64,000 bases of DNA from Bhargavaea ginsengi (GCF_900109165.1 NZ_FNZF01000003.1:62001-126000); one strand, 5' to 3'; shown: positions 43,373 to 52,440, numbered from the stretch's first letter. Notes: a model not told the origin generated them from the sequence alone. Program-made: numbers and translations.

Positions 43373-44479
43373 TCAAGATAATTTCCCCCTGGCCTCGACC
43401 AGCATCTCATCCACGGCTTCATCCCCTGAGACAAGCCAGGCGCGCTCGTGCAGGTTACACACCGGGCAGATATGGTTTGGGATGATCCGGACCTTGTCGC
43501 CAATCTCAACCTGGCGGCTGAATCCTTCGTTGTAGATGATGGCATGCTCGTCGAACACGCCGTCGACGAACACATCGTCGAACTCCTTGATCTTTCCGAG
43601 TCCCTTGGTGGCCGTGATGCCGGCTGTCCGGGTCTGGGCGGTGATGCCTTTCGCCCCGACATCGGTGATCACCCTCTCGCGGGTCGGCTTGCTGATGACA
43701 GTCGTCAGGACCGTGGCGGCACAGCGGTCGTAATGGCCGAGCACATTTGACTGGGAGGCGTCCATGAACACATACGTGCCGGGCCGGATCTCCGTGATGC
43801 CTTTGGGGATATCGAAGCCGAGCAAAAACGGCGGTGTGGAGCCGATGCTCACGGTTTCAGGCTCCATCCCCTCATCCCGGGCGGTTTCCGCGAACCGCAG
43901 CGTCCTCGCCGAGGCTTCCTCAAACAGCTCCAGGCACTGCTCTGCGTTTTCCGCCTTGTACGTATGCCCGTCATGGGAAAACACCCCGAGGAAACGGACA
44001 TGTTCACTGTTGCGGATCACTTCAAGCAGCTCCCGAAAACCGCTTTCTTCAATGACCCCCGAGCGCTTTTCACCGACTTCGATTTCCACGAGCACCTGCG
44101 CCGGCTTTTGTGCGCCACTAAATACTTCTTCAATCTGTCTGATCTGGACGGGGCTATCAACCCCGAATGAGACATTAATGGACTCAGCCAGTTTCCGAAC
44201 CCGCTCGAGCTTCGGCTTGCCGACGACCTGATTGGCGATGAAGATATTATTCATCCCGCGCGCGGCCATCACTTCCGCTTCGCCGGTTTTGGCGACGGTG
44301 ATGCCTGATGCGCCCGCTTCCTTCTGCAGCTTGGCCACGTATGGCATCTTGTGGGTCTTTGTATGGGGCCGCAGTTTCACACTGTTCGAATCGGCGTACG
44401 CTTGCATTGAGCGAATGTTCTCCAGAAGAATTTCTTGGTCTACCAGCAGGGCCGGTGTGTCCAGTTCAAAGTAGTTCAA
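43373..44479 (-). CDS. D-serine dehydratase / D-threonine aldolase family enzyme
   Basis: A 368-residue PLP enzyme of the fold-type III DSD1/D-threonine-aldolase family. The PLP lysine lies in LRPHTKTHKMP (Lys41), with GVFSHDGHTY and the C-terminal metal site PNHICPVCNLH. The H-x-C metal pair is the zinc ligand pattern reported for D-serine dehydratases, whereas aldolases have H-x-D, so I favour a D-serine dehydratase. The TTG at 44479 follows GGGGGAAGGG; the ATG at 44518 lacks a ribosome site. Confidence 0.82.
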   Translation of the reverse strand: MNYFELDTPALLVDQEILLENIRSMQAYADSNSVKLRPHTKTHKMPYVAKLQKEAGASGITVAKTGEAEVMAARGMNNIFIANQVVGKPKLERVRKLAESINVSFGVDSPVQIRQIEEVFSGAQKPAQVLVEIEVGEKRSGVIEESGFRELLEVIRNSEHVRFLGVFSHDGHTYKAENAEQCLELFEEASARTLRFAETARDEGMEPETVSIGSTPPFLLGFDIPKGITEIRPGTYVFMDASQSNVLGHYDRCAATVLTTVISKPTRERVITDVGAKGITAQTRTAGITATKGLGKIKEFDDVFVDGVFDEHAIIYNEGFSRQVEIGDKVRIIPNHICPVCNLHERAWLVSGDEAVDEMLVEARGKLS

Positions 44480-44613
44480 ATACCCTTCCCCCTTTTTATT
44501 TGAATAGTCTATTAACATTGTCTCGCAAATATGTAGCCCTTGGCAATGAAGCGGTCCGGACTGTTACAATTCCTTATAAGGCACGGCCAGCAAACCTTAA
44601 GGGGGATTCACAA

Positions 44614-45015
44614 ATGAGAGAAACGGCATTGGGGATCAAAGCGGGGGATGTGATCCGCTTTGAGCGGACATTCACCAAGGAAGACGTGGAGCTGTTCACG
44701 AAAGTCTCAAAGGACGAAGGCGACCATCACGTGCAGCCCGACGAGCTCGACCGGCTCATCGTCCAGGGGCTGCTGACGGCGACGCTGCCCACGAAAGTCG
44801 GCGGCGACAACAATGTCCTCGCCCGCACGATGAATTTCGAATTCTTCCGGCCGGTATTCACCGGAGATACGATAGTTTGTGACGTCACCATTGAACAGCT
44901 GGATAAGAAGGACGAACGAAAAACCGCCATATACGCAACATTCCGCTGCGACAACCAGCACGGCAAGCAAGTGCTCGGCGGGAGTTTTGGTGGAGTGATT
45001 TTGACGGGGGAATGA
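44614..45015 (+). CDS. MaoC-like hotdog dehydratase domain protein
   Basis: A 133-residue single-hotdog protein: KAGDVIRFERTFTKEDVELFTKVSKDEGDHH at the hydratase-like loop and the closing NFEFFRPVFTGDTIVCDVTIEQL. R-specific enoyl-CoA hydratases and thioesterases share this fold; the exact substrate is unknown. Ribosome site AAGGGGGATT before ATG 44614. It is followed by repeat array 6. Confidence 0.8.
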   Translation: MRETALGIKAGDVIRFERTFTKEDVELFTKVSKDEGDHHVQPDELDRLIVQGLLTATLPTKVGGDNNVLARTMNFEFFRPVFTGDTIVCDVTIEQLDKKDERKTAIYATFRCDNQHGKQVLGGSFGGVILTGE

Positions 45016-45033
45016 GGTTCGGGGGCATTGCGT

Positions 45034-45190
45034 GAAAGTACACGAAGGGGCCGCGAAATTACACCAAACGACCTTGAAAGTACACCAAAGGGCCGCTAAA
45101 GTACACTATCCGTCGACGAAAGTACACTATGGACGCCCAAAAGTACACCATCCGCCCGCGAAAGTACACTAACGTCTCCCGAAAGTACAC
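45034..45190. repeat. 21-bp-period array 6, word GAAAGTACAC, eight units
   Basis: Words start at 45034, 45055, 45076, 45097, 45118, 45139, 45160 and 45181, an unbroken 21-bp ladder. Single-base variants occur (GAAATTACAC, TAAAGTACAC, AAAAGTACAC). Spacers are 11 bp, often beginning TA or CA and ending CCGC or CCC. It starts 19 bp after the MaoC-like stop and precedes a terminator, so it lies in that transcript's 3' untranslated region. Confidence 0.96.
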
Positions 45191-45208
45191 AACCGCGCGC
45201 CCATCACG

Positions 45209-45241
45209 AAAAAACGCCTGTCCATCAGGACGGGCGTTTTC
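45209..45241. terminator. Bidirectional terminator
   Basis: Stem AAAACGCCTGTCC/GGACGGGCGTTTT with a 4-base loop and T/A runs on both sides, between array 6 and the convergent yugN-like gene. Confidence 0.88.
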
Positions 45242-45245
45242 ATAT

Positions 45246-45680
45246 TCAGCTCGTTTTCAGCAACCCCTGCGAATGCATGCAGTCCATGAGATCTTCTACG
45301 GCCATTTCTCCTGCGTGAATCCACCTGTTTTTATCGGTGATGTTCCCGTCTTTATCAACCGGACTCTGGAACTGGCTAAAGCCGGTTGCATCCATCAGGG
45401 AACTTCCGTCATGATCCAGGCCTACATGCACCACATGCTTGATCACATAAGGCGTGCCGAACTTGATGGTAGCAAACGGGTGATCCAGCTGGCCGTCCAC
45501 GACGACGAACGGAAGGCGGACATAGATGGTTTCTCCGCCTTCCTGGCAGAGGGTATAGTCAAAGCAGCCATGGTCATAGTCCCAGTTTCCGCCCATATGA
45601 TAGCCGAGGTCACGAATGCAGTCGCTCACAATGCCGTAAGATGCCTCTTTCCCTTCAAGTTGTGTCTGAAGCTTCAGCAT
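45246..45680 (-). CDS. yugN: YugN-like family protein
   Basis: A 144-residue protein with the Bacillus YugN pattern: QLEGKEASYGIVSDCIRDLGYHMGGNWDYDHGCFDYTLCQEGGETIYVRLPF, then FGTPYVIKHVVHVGLDHD and QSPVDKDG. The biochemical role is unknown. Start 45680 follows GAGGAGGAGACAGC; the longer frame to 45737 lacks support. Confidence 0.85.
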   Translation of the reverse strand: MLKLQTQLEGKEASYGIVSDCIRDLGYHMGGNWDYDHGCFDYTLCQEGGETIYVRLPFVVVDGQLDHPFATIKFGTPYVIKHVVHVGLDHDGSSLMDATGFSQFQSPVDKDGNITDKNRWIHAGEMAVEDLMDCMHSQGLLKTS

Positions 45681-45748
45681 GCTGTCTCCTCCTCTGTGTT
45701 GTTCCTTTTCAGCATTTACAAAAGGAAAGGAGAGCATACCTGTTCAGC

Positions 45749-47155
45749 TTAGACTTCAAAGGCGGTAAAGCTGCCTTCTTCGTTGAAATCACTGACCTGG
45801 ACCACCCGGTCGGTAAACGGTTCGACTGATTCCGGATTGGTGCCGATGAGCAGAGACAGCACCTGGAAAGCCTTCTCACGTTTTAATTGGTGAAATTGCT
45901 CCAGGAATTCGTCCGTTACCTGATCTTCACCGTCTGTGACAAACACGAGGTCGGCCTCTTTAAATCGGCTTTCGCCGATGACCTCCAAGGCTTCCCCGAG
46001 GGCAAGCTCGAATTTTGTCCCGCCTCCAAGAAATGCTTCTGCGAGCCGGACGATCTGAGAGGCGCTGATGTCCCCTTTGCTGAATTCAAACTGCCGGACC
46101 TGGGATGAAAACAAGATCAGGCACAGGTCCCGCTTCTGTCTTTTCGCAATCGACATCAGGGCGAGGACAAACCCTTTTGACTGGGTGTCCAGTTCCCTCA
46201 TGCTGTCCGACTGGTCCAGGCAAATGACGATCGGGCCTTTATTCAGATGCTCGGGGCCTTTGAGTTCAAATTGCATCGTCTGCCTTTCAGAAAAGCGCCT
46301 GAGGAAATCCATCTTCGTCAGCGGATGCGTATAGAGGCTGAGTTCGACCGGCAGCAAGTTTTCAACGTCAATCCCGGTCGTGACACCCTGCCTGGCCACC
46401 GACTCGGTCTGCTTCGCCTTTTGCTTTTTCCGAGCAGCCTGTTTGAACCGTCCCGCCCAGTCCGCAATCTCCTTCAGCCTGCGATCAGTTGAGATTTTCT
46501 CCGCCAGGTAGATCTTGTCGCGCAGCGGGACTTTCCTCAGTTCCGCATCCCCGCTTCCCGCGCGGCTCCCGCCCAGGAGGGATTTCAGCCATTCTCCGGC
46601 CTGCTGGACCTCGTCCCGCGCCTGATCCATCGATTGCCGGAAGCTTTCCAGATTGAATTCAATCGTCTCCTTGAGCTTCTCGTTGAATTCTTCCATGCTT
46701 TCCGCAATGGCTTCCGGATTTAGCTCCTCTTGCTGCCGGCTGGCCTGTTCACGCACATTTCGGAGCTGCTCCCGCAGGCTCTTGTCTTTTTCCGTCTGCA
46801 TGACCAGCCATTGATGGGCCTTTTCACCGGTTTTGAGTGTGCTGATCGCGGAGGCCCAGTCGTTTAACCGGGTGAAATGGCGGAATGATTCAAAGGACGG
46901 ATCGGCCATGATTGCCTGCATGATCTGCTTGTTGGCGGCAAGGGATCCGTCCACTTCCTCTTCTGTGATGGAAGGCTTCATTTTGTACAGGGATGCCCAG
47001 ATGTCTCCGAGCAGCGGTTCGAAAGTTGGCATGACCGCTTCTTCCCTGAGTTCTTGGAGTCCCTTCGACATCTCCATGATTTCCTTGAACCGCCTCTTGT
47101 CGAAGGCGTCTGTGTTCAGGACAGAGATATTTTCTTCGAAGTCCAGCTTACTCAT
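45749..47155 (-). CDS. viaA: VWA-domain protein, ViaA-like partner of the AAA+ ATPase
   Basis: A 468-residue protein. The N-terminal 270 residues are helical and the C-terminus is a von Willebrand A domain with a complete MIDAS (DQSDSM, the Thr in GGGTKFE, and TDGEDQ). It lies 11 bp after the MoxR-type ATPase gene, the RavA-ViaA layout of E. coli, in which the pair acts on membrane/respiratory complexes. Naming by analogy; start 47155 has GAGGCGAT. Confidence 0.82.
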   Translation of the reverse strand: MSKLDFEENISVLNTDAFDKRRFKEIMEMSKGLQELREEAVMPTFEPLLGDIWASLYKMKPSITEEEVDGSLAANKQIMQAIMADPSFESFRHFTRLNDWASAISTLKTGEKAHQWLVMQTEKDKSLREQLRNVREQASRQQEELNPEAIAESMEEFNEKLKETIEFNLESFRQSMDQARDEVQQAGEWLKSLLGGSRAGSGDAELRKVPLRDKIYLAEKISTDRRLKEIADWAGRFKQAARKKQKAKQTESVARQGVTTGIDVENLLPVELSLYTHPLTKMDFLRRFSERQTMQFELKGPEHLNKGPIVICLDQSDSMRELDTQSKGFVLALMSIAKRQKRDLCLILFSSQVRQFEFSKGDISASQIVRLAEAFLGGGTKFELALGEALEVIGESRFKEADLVFVTDGEDQVTDEFLEQFHQLKREKAFQVLSLLIGTNPESVEPFTDRVVQVSDFNEEGSFTAFEV

Positions 47156-47166
47156 CCGGCATCGCC

Positions 47167-48324
47167 TCACATTCTGTAGTAGATCCCGGACGTATCCTGG
47201 CCATTATCGCCTTCATACATCGAGTTCACGGCAAGTTCCTGTTGCATCGATTTCACTTTAAGGAGGACCGTGTCGATTTCTTCGCTCCGGCCTTCATGGC
47301 GCACTTTCAACTGCTCCAGATTAGCCTCGAGCTTTTTCAGCTTCTGGGACGCTTCCATGCCATACTCGGCCGACGGATCTTTCCTGACCCGCCCGAAGAT
47401 ATCCTTCGCCTCACGCCTCATCGAATCAAGCGTTTTGACCAGTGCGTCCTGGGCGTGCCTGCGCACGATGATGCAGACGATCTCTTTCTGGTCGGTCGTC
47501 TCCCATAGGGAATGTTCGAGGAGGATCAGGTCTTCCGGCAATACAGTCTGGCGCTTGTTGATCAGCGCCCTCGCCTGCAGGAGGGACAGCGACTGCTTGA
47601 ACCTGCGGTCGGAAGGGCGGATCCCTTCATCCCGCAGCTCGTTCCGGATTTTCAACAGGGCCGTATAGACTTCGTCCTGGATGGCGACCTGATCCGTCAT
47701 GTGCTGAAGATCGATCAGCTCCTCCAGAGTCATCACCGGCCTCTGCTGATGCTGGCCCGAGTCTTTCATCATCGCAATGAAATTCGCCTCATCCGCGATA
47801 TAATCGACTTCAAAACGGAGGAGGAAACGGTCGAACAGGGCTTCAAGCCCCTCCCCGTCTTCCGGAAATTCGTTGGACGCCCCGATCACCGACATAAGCG
47901 GCACCTGCACCGGAGCACCGTCATTGTAAAAGACCCGCTCATTCAAGAGGGTCAGAAGGCTGTTGAGGATCGCACTGTTCGCTTTGAAGATCTCATCCAG
48001 AAACGCCACATGCGCCTCCGGCATCTTGTTTTTCGTATTCCGCTTGTAGACACCCTGCTCCAGGTCCTTCAGCGACAAAGGGCCGAACAGCTCCTCCGGC
48101 GTGCTGAACCTCGTCAGCAGCCACTGGAAATACTGTGTCCCTTGGATCATCTTTGAAAGCTCCATGACCAGCGCGGATTTCGCCGTGCCGGCAGGGCCAA
48201 TCATGAGGATATGCTGCCGCGCCAATGCCGCAACCAGGATCGCCTCGATCTCGGCTTCGCGCTCCTGGAACCTCGCATTCAACGCATCTTTGATTTCATC
48301 TATTTTTGCAAGATTATTTTCCAT
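47167..48324 (-). CDS. ravA: MoxR-type AAA+ ATPase, RavA-like
   Basis: A 385-residue AAA+ ATPase of the MoxR branch: Walker A GPAGTAKSAL, TRFSTPEELFGPLS, Walker B HVAFLDEIFKANSAILNSLLTLLNERVF, sensor GASNEFPEDGEGLEALFDRFLLRFEV. A C-terminal helical extension follows the AAA core. RavA with ViaA is a chaperone-like pair; here they are adjacent and probably coupled. Start 48324 follows a purine-rich ribosome site. Confidence 0.88.
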   Translation of the reverse strand: MENNLAKIDEIKDALNARFQEREAEIEAILVAALARQHILMIGPAGTAKSALVMELSKMIQGTQYFQWLLTRFSTPEELFGPLSLKDLEQGVYKRNTKNKMPEAHVAFLDEIFKANSAILNSLLTLLNERVFYNDGAPVQVPLMSVIGASNEFPEDGEGLEALFDRFLLRFEVDYIADEANFIAMMKDSGQHQQRPVMTLEELIDLQHMTDQVAIQDEVYTALLKIRNELRDEGIRPSDRRFKQSLSLLQARALINKRQTVLPEDLILLEHSLWETTDQKEIVCIIVRRHAQDALVKTLDSMRREAKDIFGRVRKDPSAEYGMEASQKLKKLEANLEQLKVRHEGRSEEIDTVLLKVKSMQQELAVNSMYEGDNGQDTSGIYYRM

Positions 48325-48429
48325 CTCACCACTGCTCCTGTCTCATGCTGTCTGTATGCAATAAGCGTTTCCACGTTTTACATTCCCTAATCTGCAAAGC
48401 AGTAAGCCATGGGGGATGTTGATGGCAAA

Positions 48430-48462
48430 AAGAAAAACGCTCATCCCTTTTGGGACAAGCGC
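48430..48462 (-). terminator. Terminator after the RidA gene
   Basis: Stem AGCGCTTGTCCC/GGGATGAGCGTT with a 4-base loop, followed by TTTTC on the minus strand. Confidence 0.8.
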
Positions 48463-48485
48463 TCAATCAGGCAACTGATTCACAT

Positions 48486-48959
48486 TTAATCTTCCAGCAG
48501 ATTCACCGCAAAGATAAACTCAATCTCAACCGGGGTATTGTCCGGCAGTTCCGCCGCACCAATGGCAGAGCGGGCATGGCGCCCTTTCTCGCCGAAGATC
48601 TTCACCAGCAGTTCGGAAGCCGCATCGAGGACTTTCGACGGTTCATAAAAACCGGGTGCCGTCTGGACAAAGCCGGTCACCTTCAACACTTGTTCCACCC
48701 GGTCGAGACTTCCGACTTCAGCCTTCAGAACACTAAGCCCTTTCAGCACGCAGTACTCGGCTAGTTCCCTCGCCTGCTCAACCGTCACGTCTTTGCCGAC
48801 CTTCCCCGAATACGGCACACGACCATCGATCCTCGGAACCTGGCCGCTCACGTATGCCGTCCCCTGGTGGACCGTGACCGGCACATAACTGTATAAAGGG
48901 GCTACTGACTCCGGAAGCTCCAGGCCCAACTCTTTCAAGCGATTCTCAATCGTATCCAT
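48486..48959 (-). CDS. RidA/YjgF-family protein
   Basis: A 157-residue member of the Rid superfamily: YVPVTVHQGTAYVSGQVPR near the start and the closing AAELPDNTPVEIEFIFAVNL. RidA enzymes deaminate reactive enamines; subfamily members differ. The longer frame to 49079 runs into the next gene, and ATG 48959 follows GGGGGATAA. Confidence 0.8.
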   Translation of the reverse strand: MDTIENRLKELGLELPESVAPLYSYVPVTVHQGTAYVSGQVPRIDGRVPYSGKVGKDVTVEQARELAEYCVLKGLSVLKAEVGSLDRVEQVLKVTGFVQTAPGFYEPSKVLDAASELLVKIFGEKGRHARSAIGAAELPDNTPVEIEFIFAVNLLED

Positions 48960-49050
48960 TCCATTTATCCCCCAATCTTTATATCGTACAAATGCGCTCA
49001 TCCTTAACAGTATCAAGATGGGATAGGCGTTTTCCGACGACCGGCAGATA

Positions 49051-49653
49051 TCATCCCATGTAATCCTCAACCAATTCATAGCATCGTTCTTCGGTAAGTC
49101 GGGCCAGAACCATTACATATTCCAGGTGCTCCTGCGTTCCGCCTTTGAATTTCTGCGATGCTTCCAGTGCAGTTTCATCTCTATACTTGATCCAATCTCT
49201 TTGTTCTACTCTTAGCCGATCCATCTCATCTTGCGACAGCTGTTCCTGCAAAACCCCGTAGATCTCATTCAGCAACTCATCCCAAATCTCCCATTTGTCG
49301 TTGGCCACCTTTTTCAAGGCGTAGGTTGATGAATCGGTTTCCTTGAGCTGGTCTGTTTCAGCTTTTGCGTCACTTAGCTTCTGGAGGTATTCCTCCTTGT
49401 TGCTGATTTCGCCGGTACGGCTGGCCGTTTCTTCCTGATTATTCGTTTGATTGATTTCAGTGCTTTCTGATGTGACCTCTTCTTGTTCAATGATTGTGTC
49501 ATCATTGGGCGCATCCGCTCGTACAACTGTTGTCGACTCCCTGTTTGACGAATGATCAGCCAGTTCGATATCCGTTTTAGTAGAGGAACTGTTGCAGGCC
49601 CCCAGGATTATCATGGCTGCCGTTAGCATGATCATTAACCCGCCTTTTCTCAT
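49051..49653 (-). CDS. Lipoprotein with C-terminal LprI (DUF1311) domain
   Basis: A 200-residue lipoprotein. The lipobox is IILGAC (Cys at about residue 19). A Glu/Asn/Thr-rich, probably disordered linker of about 80 residues follows, then a helical DUF1311/LprI-type domain: WDELLNEIYGVLQEQLSQDEMDRLRVEQRDWIKYRDE. LprI domains occur in lysozyme-inhibitor-like surface proteins. The gene is AT-richer than its neighbours. Confidence 0.75.
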   Translation of the reverse strand: MRKGGLMIMLTAAMIILGACNSSSTKTDIELADHSSNRESTTVVRADAPNDDTIIEQEEVTSESTEINQTNNQEETASRTGEISNKEEYLQKLSDAKAETDQLKETDSSTYALKKVANDKWEIWDELLNEIYGVLQEQLSQDEMDRLRVEQRDWIKYRDETALEASQKFKGGTQEHLEYVMVLARLTEERCYELVEDYMG

Positions 49654-49785
49654 CTCCAACGCCCCCAAGCCTTATTAGTCTCATTTTAATCAGATTGTGT
49701 CATTTCTTCTTTTTCTTCTCTATTTCAACCCCTCAACCCTCCAATTCCAGAAGATTTCCAGATCAATATGGGTTCAAGTTCATAA

Positions 49786-49820
49786 AGAAAACGCCTGCCC
49801 CGAATGGGACAAGCGTTTTT
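49786..49820 (-). terminator. Terminator after the tRNA-Asn/Thr pair
   Basis: Stem ACGCTTGTCCC/GGGGCAGGCGT with a short loop, then TTTTC on the minus strand. Confidence 0.75.
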
Positions 49821-49825
49821 GCGTA

Positions 49826-49898
49826 AGCTTCCAGCCGGGCTCGAACCGGCGACCTCTTCCTTACCATGGAAGCACTCTGCCTACTGAGCTATGGAAGC
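49826..49898 (-). tRNA. tRNA-Thr (anticodon GGT)
   Basis: Minus-strand cloverleaf: acceptor GCTTCCA/TGGAAGC, anticodon loop ATGGTAA, T-loop GGTTCGAGCC. It follows tRNA-Asn. Confidence 0.95.
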
Positions 49899-49924
49899 AT
49901 AATAATAGGTGAAAATAAAAATGG

Positions 49925-49996
49925 CTCCGCAGGTAGGACTCGAACCTACGACCGATCGGTTAACAGCCGATTGCTCTACCACTGAGCTACTGCGGA
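49925..49996 (-). tRNA. tRNA-Asn (anticodon GTT)
   Basis: Minus-strand cloverleaf: acceptor TCCGCAG/CTGCGGA, anticodon loop CTGTTAA, T-loop GGTTCGAGTCC. Confidence 0.95.
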
Positions 49997-50190
49997 ATAT
50001 TGAAATATCGTACCGACAGATATCATTATACACAGGACATCGGGACGTTTCAACCCTATTTTATTAATTGCGTAACCTGTTCCAGTCTGTCCGAATTGCC
50101 CGGATTCTATACCCATTTCGCCTTGCTCATGCCCGTCCCCTTCGCCGCATAAGCTGATAAGAGCGAGTTTCACGGAAAGGGGCGCCCCCG

Positions 50191-50847
50191 ATGAAGAAGT
50201 TGCTGCTGTTTGGGCTGTTTTTCCTGTTTACCGCATTTGTGCTCGTCCGTTCTTCGGGCGGCGGGCCGCTCATTCCCGTCTTTAACATCACCCAAGAGCC
50301 CGATGTCATTGTAAAGGGCAGCCACGGCACCGCAGTGACGGTCGACTTGTCATTCGGCGATTCTGAGGTAAAAGCGTGGCTTGAGGAACTGCAGGCACCG
50401 TACCCGCTCATCTTCGCCGATCTTGCCTGGCTGGAACGCTCTCCTGAGCTGGTCAAGCTGATGATTGACCGGAACATTCCGGTCGGCCTGCTTGGAGCGG
50501 AAGGCAAACTGTACGAAGAGGAACCGAAGCTGCTGGGTGAGCAGATCGCCATATACGAGGCTCACTTCAGCCGCAAGCCGCTTTACTTCCGGACGTCCGA
50601 CGAAGAGTTCCCGAAAACGCTCCAAAAACAACTATTCGAGGCTGAGGTGAACGCACTCGGATCGACAATGCGGTGGGACGGCGGCAAGCTGCCGAAAAAG
50701 CGGGAAGGCCTAATTTTGTCCATCCAGCATCACCAGGAAAAACGGACGGACCTGAAAAAAGTCTCCCAACTCCTATCCGCCAATGAATTCCTGACGATCG
50801 AAGATGTGCTGTTCGGTGTGGAAACGAAGGAAAAGAAGTTCCCTTAA
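50191..50847 (+). CDS. pdaB: PdaB-like polysaccharide-deacetylase-fold protein
   Basis: A 218-residue protein with an N-terminal membrane anchor (LLLFGLFFLFTAFVLV) and a shortened NodB-type domain: GTAVTVDLSFGDSEVKAW, then AWLERSPELVKLMIDRNIPVGLLG. Its position beside kbaA and gerD matches the Bacillus pdaB locus, which supports orthology. B. subtilis PdaB itself has TFDISWGD and lacks the usual metal histidines; this copy is more diverged, and the C-terminus is reduced. It may be structural rather than enzymatic. Confidence 0.65.
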   Translation: MKKLLLFGLFFLFTAFVLVRSSGGGPLIPVFNITQEPDVIVKGSHGTAVTVDLSFGDSEVKAWLEELQAPYPLIFADLAWLERSPELVKLMIDRNIPVGLLGAEGKLYEEEPKLLGEQIAIYEAHFSRKPLYFRTSDEEFPKTLQKQLFEAEVNALGSTMRWDGGKLPKKREGLILSIQHHQEKRTDLKKVSQLLSANEFLTIEDVLFGVETKEKKFP

Positions 50848-50854
50848 ACCAAGA

Positions 50855-50882
50855 AAACACCCGGCGTCTGCCGGGTGTCGGA
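50855..50882 (-). terminator. Terminator between pdaB-like and kbaA
   Basis: Perfect stem ACACCCGGC/GCCGGGTGT with a 4-base loop; the minus strand continues TTTTCTTGG, so it ends kbaA. Confidence 0.78.
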
Positions 50883-50893
50883 GCGGTCCCCCA

Positions 50894-51607
50894 TCATTGG
50901 GCGGGCCGTTTTTTCTTTTGTTTCGGATTGCCGGAAGCAGCTTCGGCCCGTTTGCGGGCTTCGCGGCGCTCCTGGCGCTTTTTGATGTCTTCTTCCGATT
51001 TGGCATTGTATTTCGGCAACATGAGCAGCTGATACATATTCACGGCCAGCAGCGGGAACAACAGGATGGTGACCCACTGGTCGATGTTGCCGCTCCGGAC
51101 CATCAGCGCCGGAAGCCATTCAAGCGTCGTGATGACGATCATGAAGAAGAGCGACGAAATGAGGACGTGCTTTTTGCCGGTCATCTTCACCTTCAGCCAT
51201 GCTGTCAGCGCAGGCACGGCGATCAGGAAGAAGAGCAGCATCAGGTAAAGGGCGGTCCGGCTTCCGTCGCCCTGCGTGATGTCAAAACGGAAGAACACCA
51301 GGTCAAACAAAACGACCGCGATGATGAGCATCTGCACCCAGTTCCAGAGGGTCAGAGAACGGAAGATGTTCACGCCGAACTGGTGAACCGTCAAATAAGC
51401 GAAAAAGCCCATCTGTGCCACGACGCTCATCGTGAAACCGAGAAAGACCATCCAGAGGAATGCTGCGATGAATTCGCCAAATTCCCCGGACTGGATAAAT
51501 GGAGAAAACGTATCGTTCCAGCGCACGATCAGACCTACGAGGCCGGTGATGCCGCCCCCGATCAGGAGTGCGTTGAGGAAAAATTTAAACCAGTTGCGTA
51601 TTGTCAC
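50894..51607 (-). CDS. kbaA: KinB-signalling pathway activator KbaA
   Basis: A 237-residue membrane protein with six predicted segments and clear KbaA patterns (QMGFFAYLTVHQFGVNIFRSLTLWNWVQ, FMIVITTLEWLPAL, NMYQLLMLPK). In B. subtilis KbaA supports the KinB input to sporulation. A highly basic Lys/Arg tail (about residues 200-237) is longer than usual. The GTG start follows GGAGG with a 12-base gap. Confidence 0.93.
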   Translation of the reverse strand: MTIRNWFKFFLNALLIGGGITGLVGLIVRWNDTFSPFIQSGEFGEFIAAFLWMVFLGFTMSVVAQMGFFAYLTVHQFGVNIFRSLTLWNWVQMLIIAVVLFDLVFFRFDITQGDGSRTALYLMLLFFLIAVPALTAWLKVKMTGKKHVLISSLFFMIVITTLEWLPALMVRSGNIDQWVTILLFPLLAVNMYQLLMLPKYNAKSEEDIKKRQERREARKRAEAASGNPKQKKKRPAQ

Positions 51608-51738
51608 GTCAGATTAAGCCTCCGTTTTTAATTTCCATTCTTAAGTGTATCAACGATGCCCTGAAAAATCTATTTTGCGCACGCATAGTCTGCTCCGAAT
51701 TGTGAACAATAATTGAAACGATGGCGGGAAAGGATTTG

Positions 51739-52356
51739 ATGCGTGTGAAGCGGTTCATCCCGGCCGGTCTCGCTCTTCTCCTTCTTTCGGGATGCGGAGG
51801 CGGGCAGGCCGCCCCGAACTATGAAGAGACGAAAAAAATGGTAACCGACGCCCTCCAGACCGAGGATGGCAAAAAAGCGATCCGCGATCTTCTCTCCGAT
51901 CCGGAATTCAAGGACATGGTCGCCCTCGAACAGGAGGAAGTAAAGACCTCAATCGAGGAAACGATGCTGTCAGACAAGGGCAAGGAGTTCTGGAAAAAGC
52001 AGTTCGAGGACCCGAAATTCAAGGAAACCATCGCCAAATCGATGCAGGAGCAGCAGCAGGACGTCATGAAACAGCTCATGAAGGATCCGGACTTCCAGAA
52101 AGACTTGGAGTCCCTGTTCGGACAGGCGGAAATGCAGAAGACCCTCGGTGAAGTCATGAAATCCTCTGACATGCGCGAGGAGATGAAGAAAGTCGTCGAA
52201 GAGACAATCAACTCCCCAACCCTCGCCTCGAAGTGGCAGAAACTCATCGAGGAAGCCGGCAAGAAAGAAGGCGGCGGGAGCGAGGGAGAAAGCGGAGGCG
52301 GCGGTGAAGGCGGAGGCAAAAAAGATGAAGGAAGCGGCGGGGGCGGAGGCTCCTGA
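51739..52356 (+). CDS. gerD: Spore germination lipoprotein GerD
   Basis: A 205-residue lipoprotein: lipobox LLLSGC (Cys about residue 18), then the helical GerD core with short repeated DPxFK(D/E) and MQEQQQDVMKQLMKDPDFQ, and a Gly/Glu/Lys-rich low-complexity tail from about residue 178. GerD organises nutrient germinant receptors in the inner spore membrane. Start 51739 has GGAAAGGA. Position next to kbaA and salA matches Bacillus. Confidence 0.93.
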   Translation: MRVKRFIPAGLALLLLSGCGGGQAAPNYEETKKMVTDALQTEDGKKAIRDLLSDPEFKDMVALEQEEVKTSIEETMLSDKGKEFWKKQFEDPKFKETIAKSMQEQQQDVMKQLMKDPDFQKDLESLFGQAEMQKTLGEVMKSSDMREEMKKVVEETINSPTLASKWQKLIEEAGKKEGGGSEGESGGGGEGGGKKDEGSGGGGGS

Positions 52357-52370
52357 CGTCGGAGAAAAGG

Positions 52371-52403
52371 ACGATCCGGAGAAAACCGGGATCGTTCTTT
52401 TTT
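52371..52403 (+). terminator. Terminator after gerD
   Basis: Stem ACGATCC/GGATCGT with an 11-base loop, followed by TTCTTTTTT. Confidence 0.8.
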
Positions 52404-52440
52404 GATGTTTTCTTTATAATCAGAGGAAAGGGGGAAGCTC

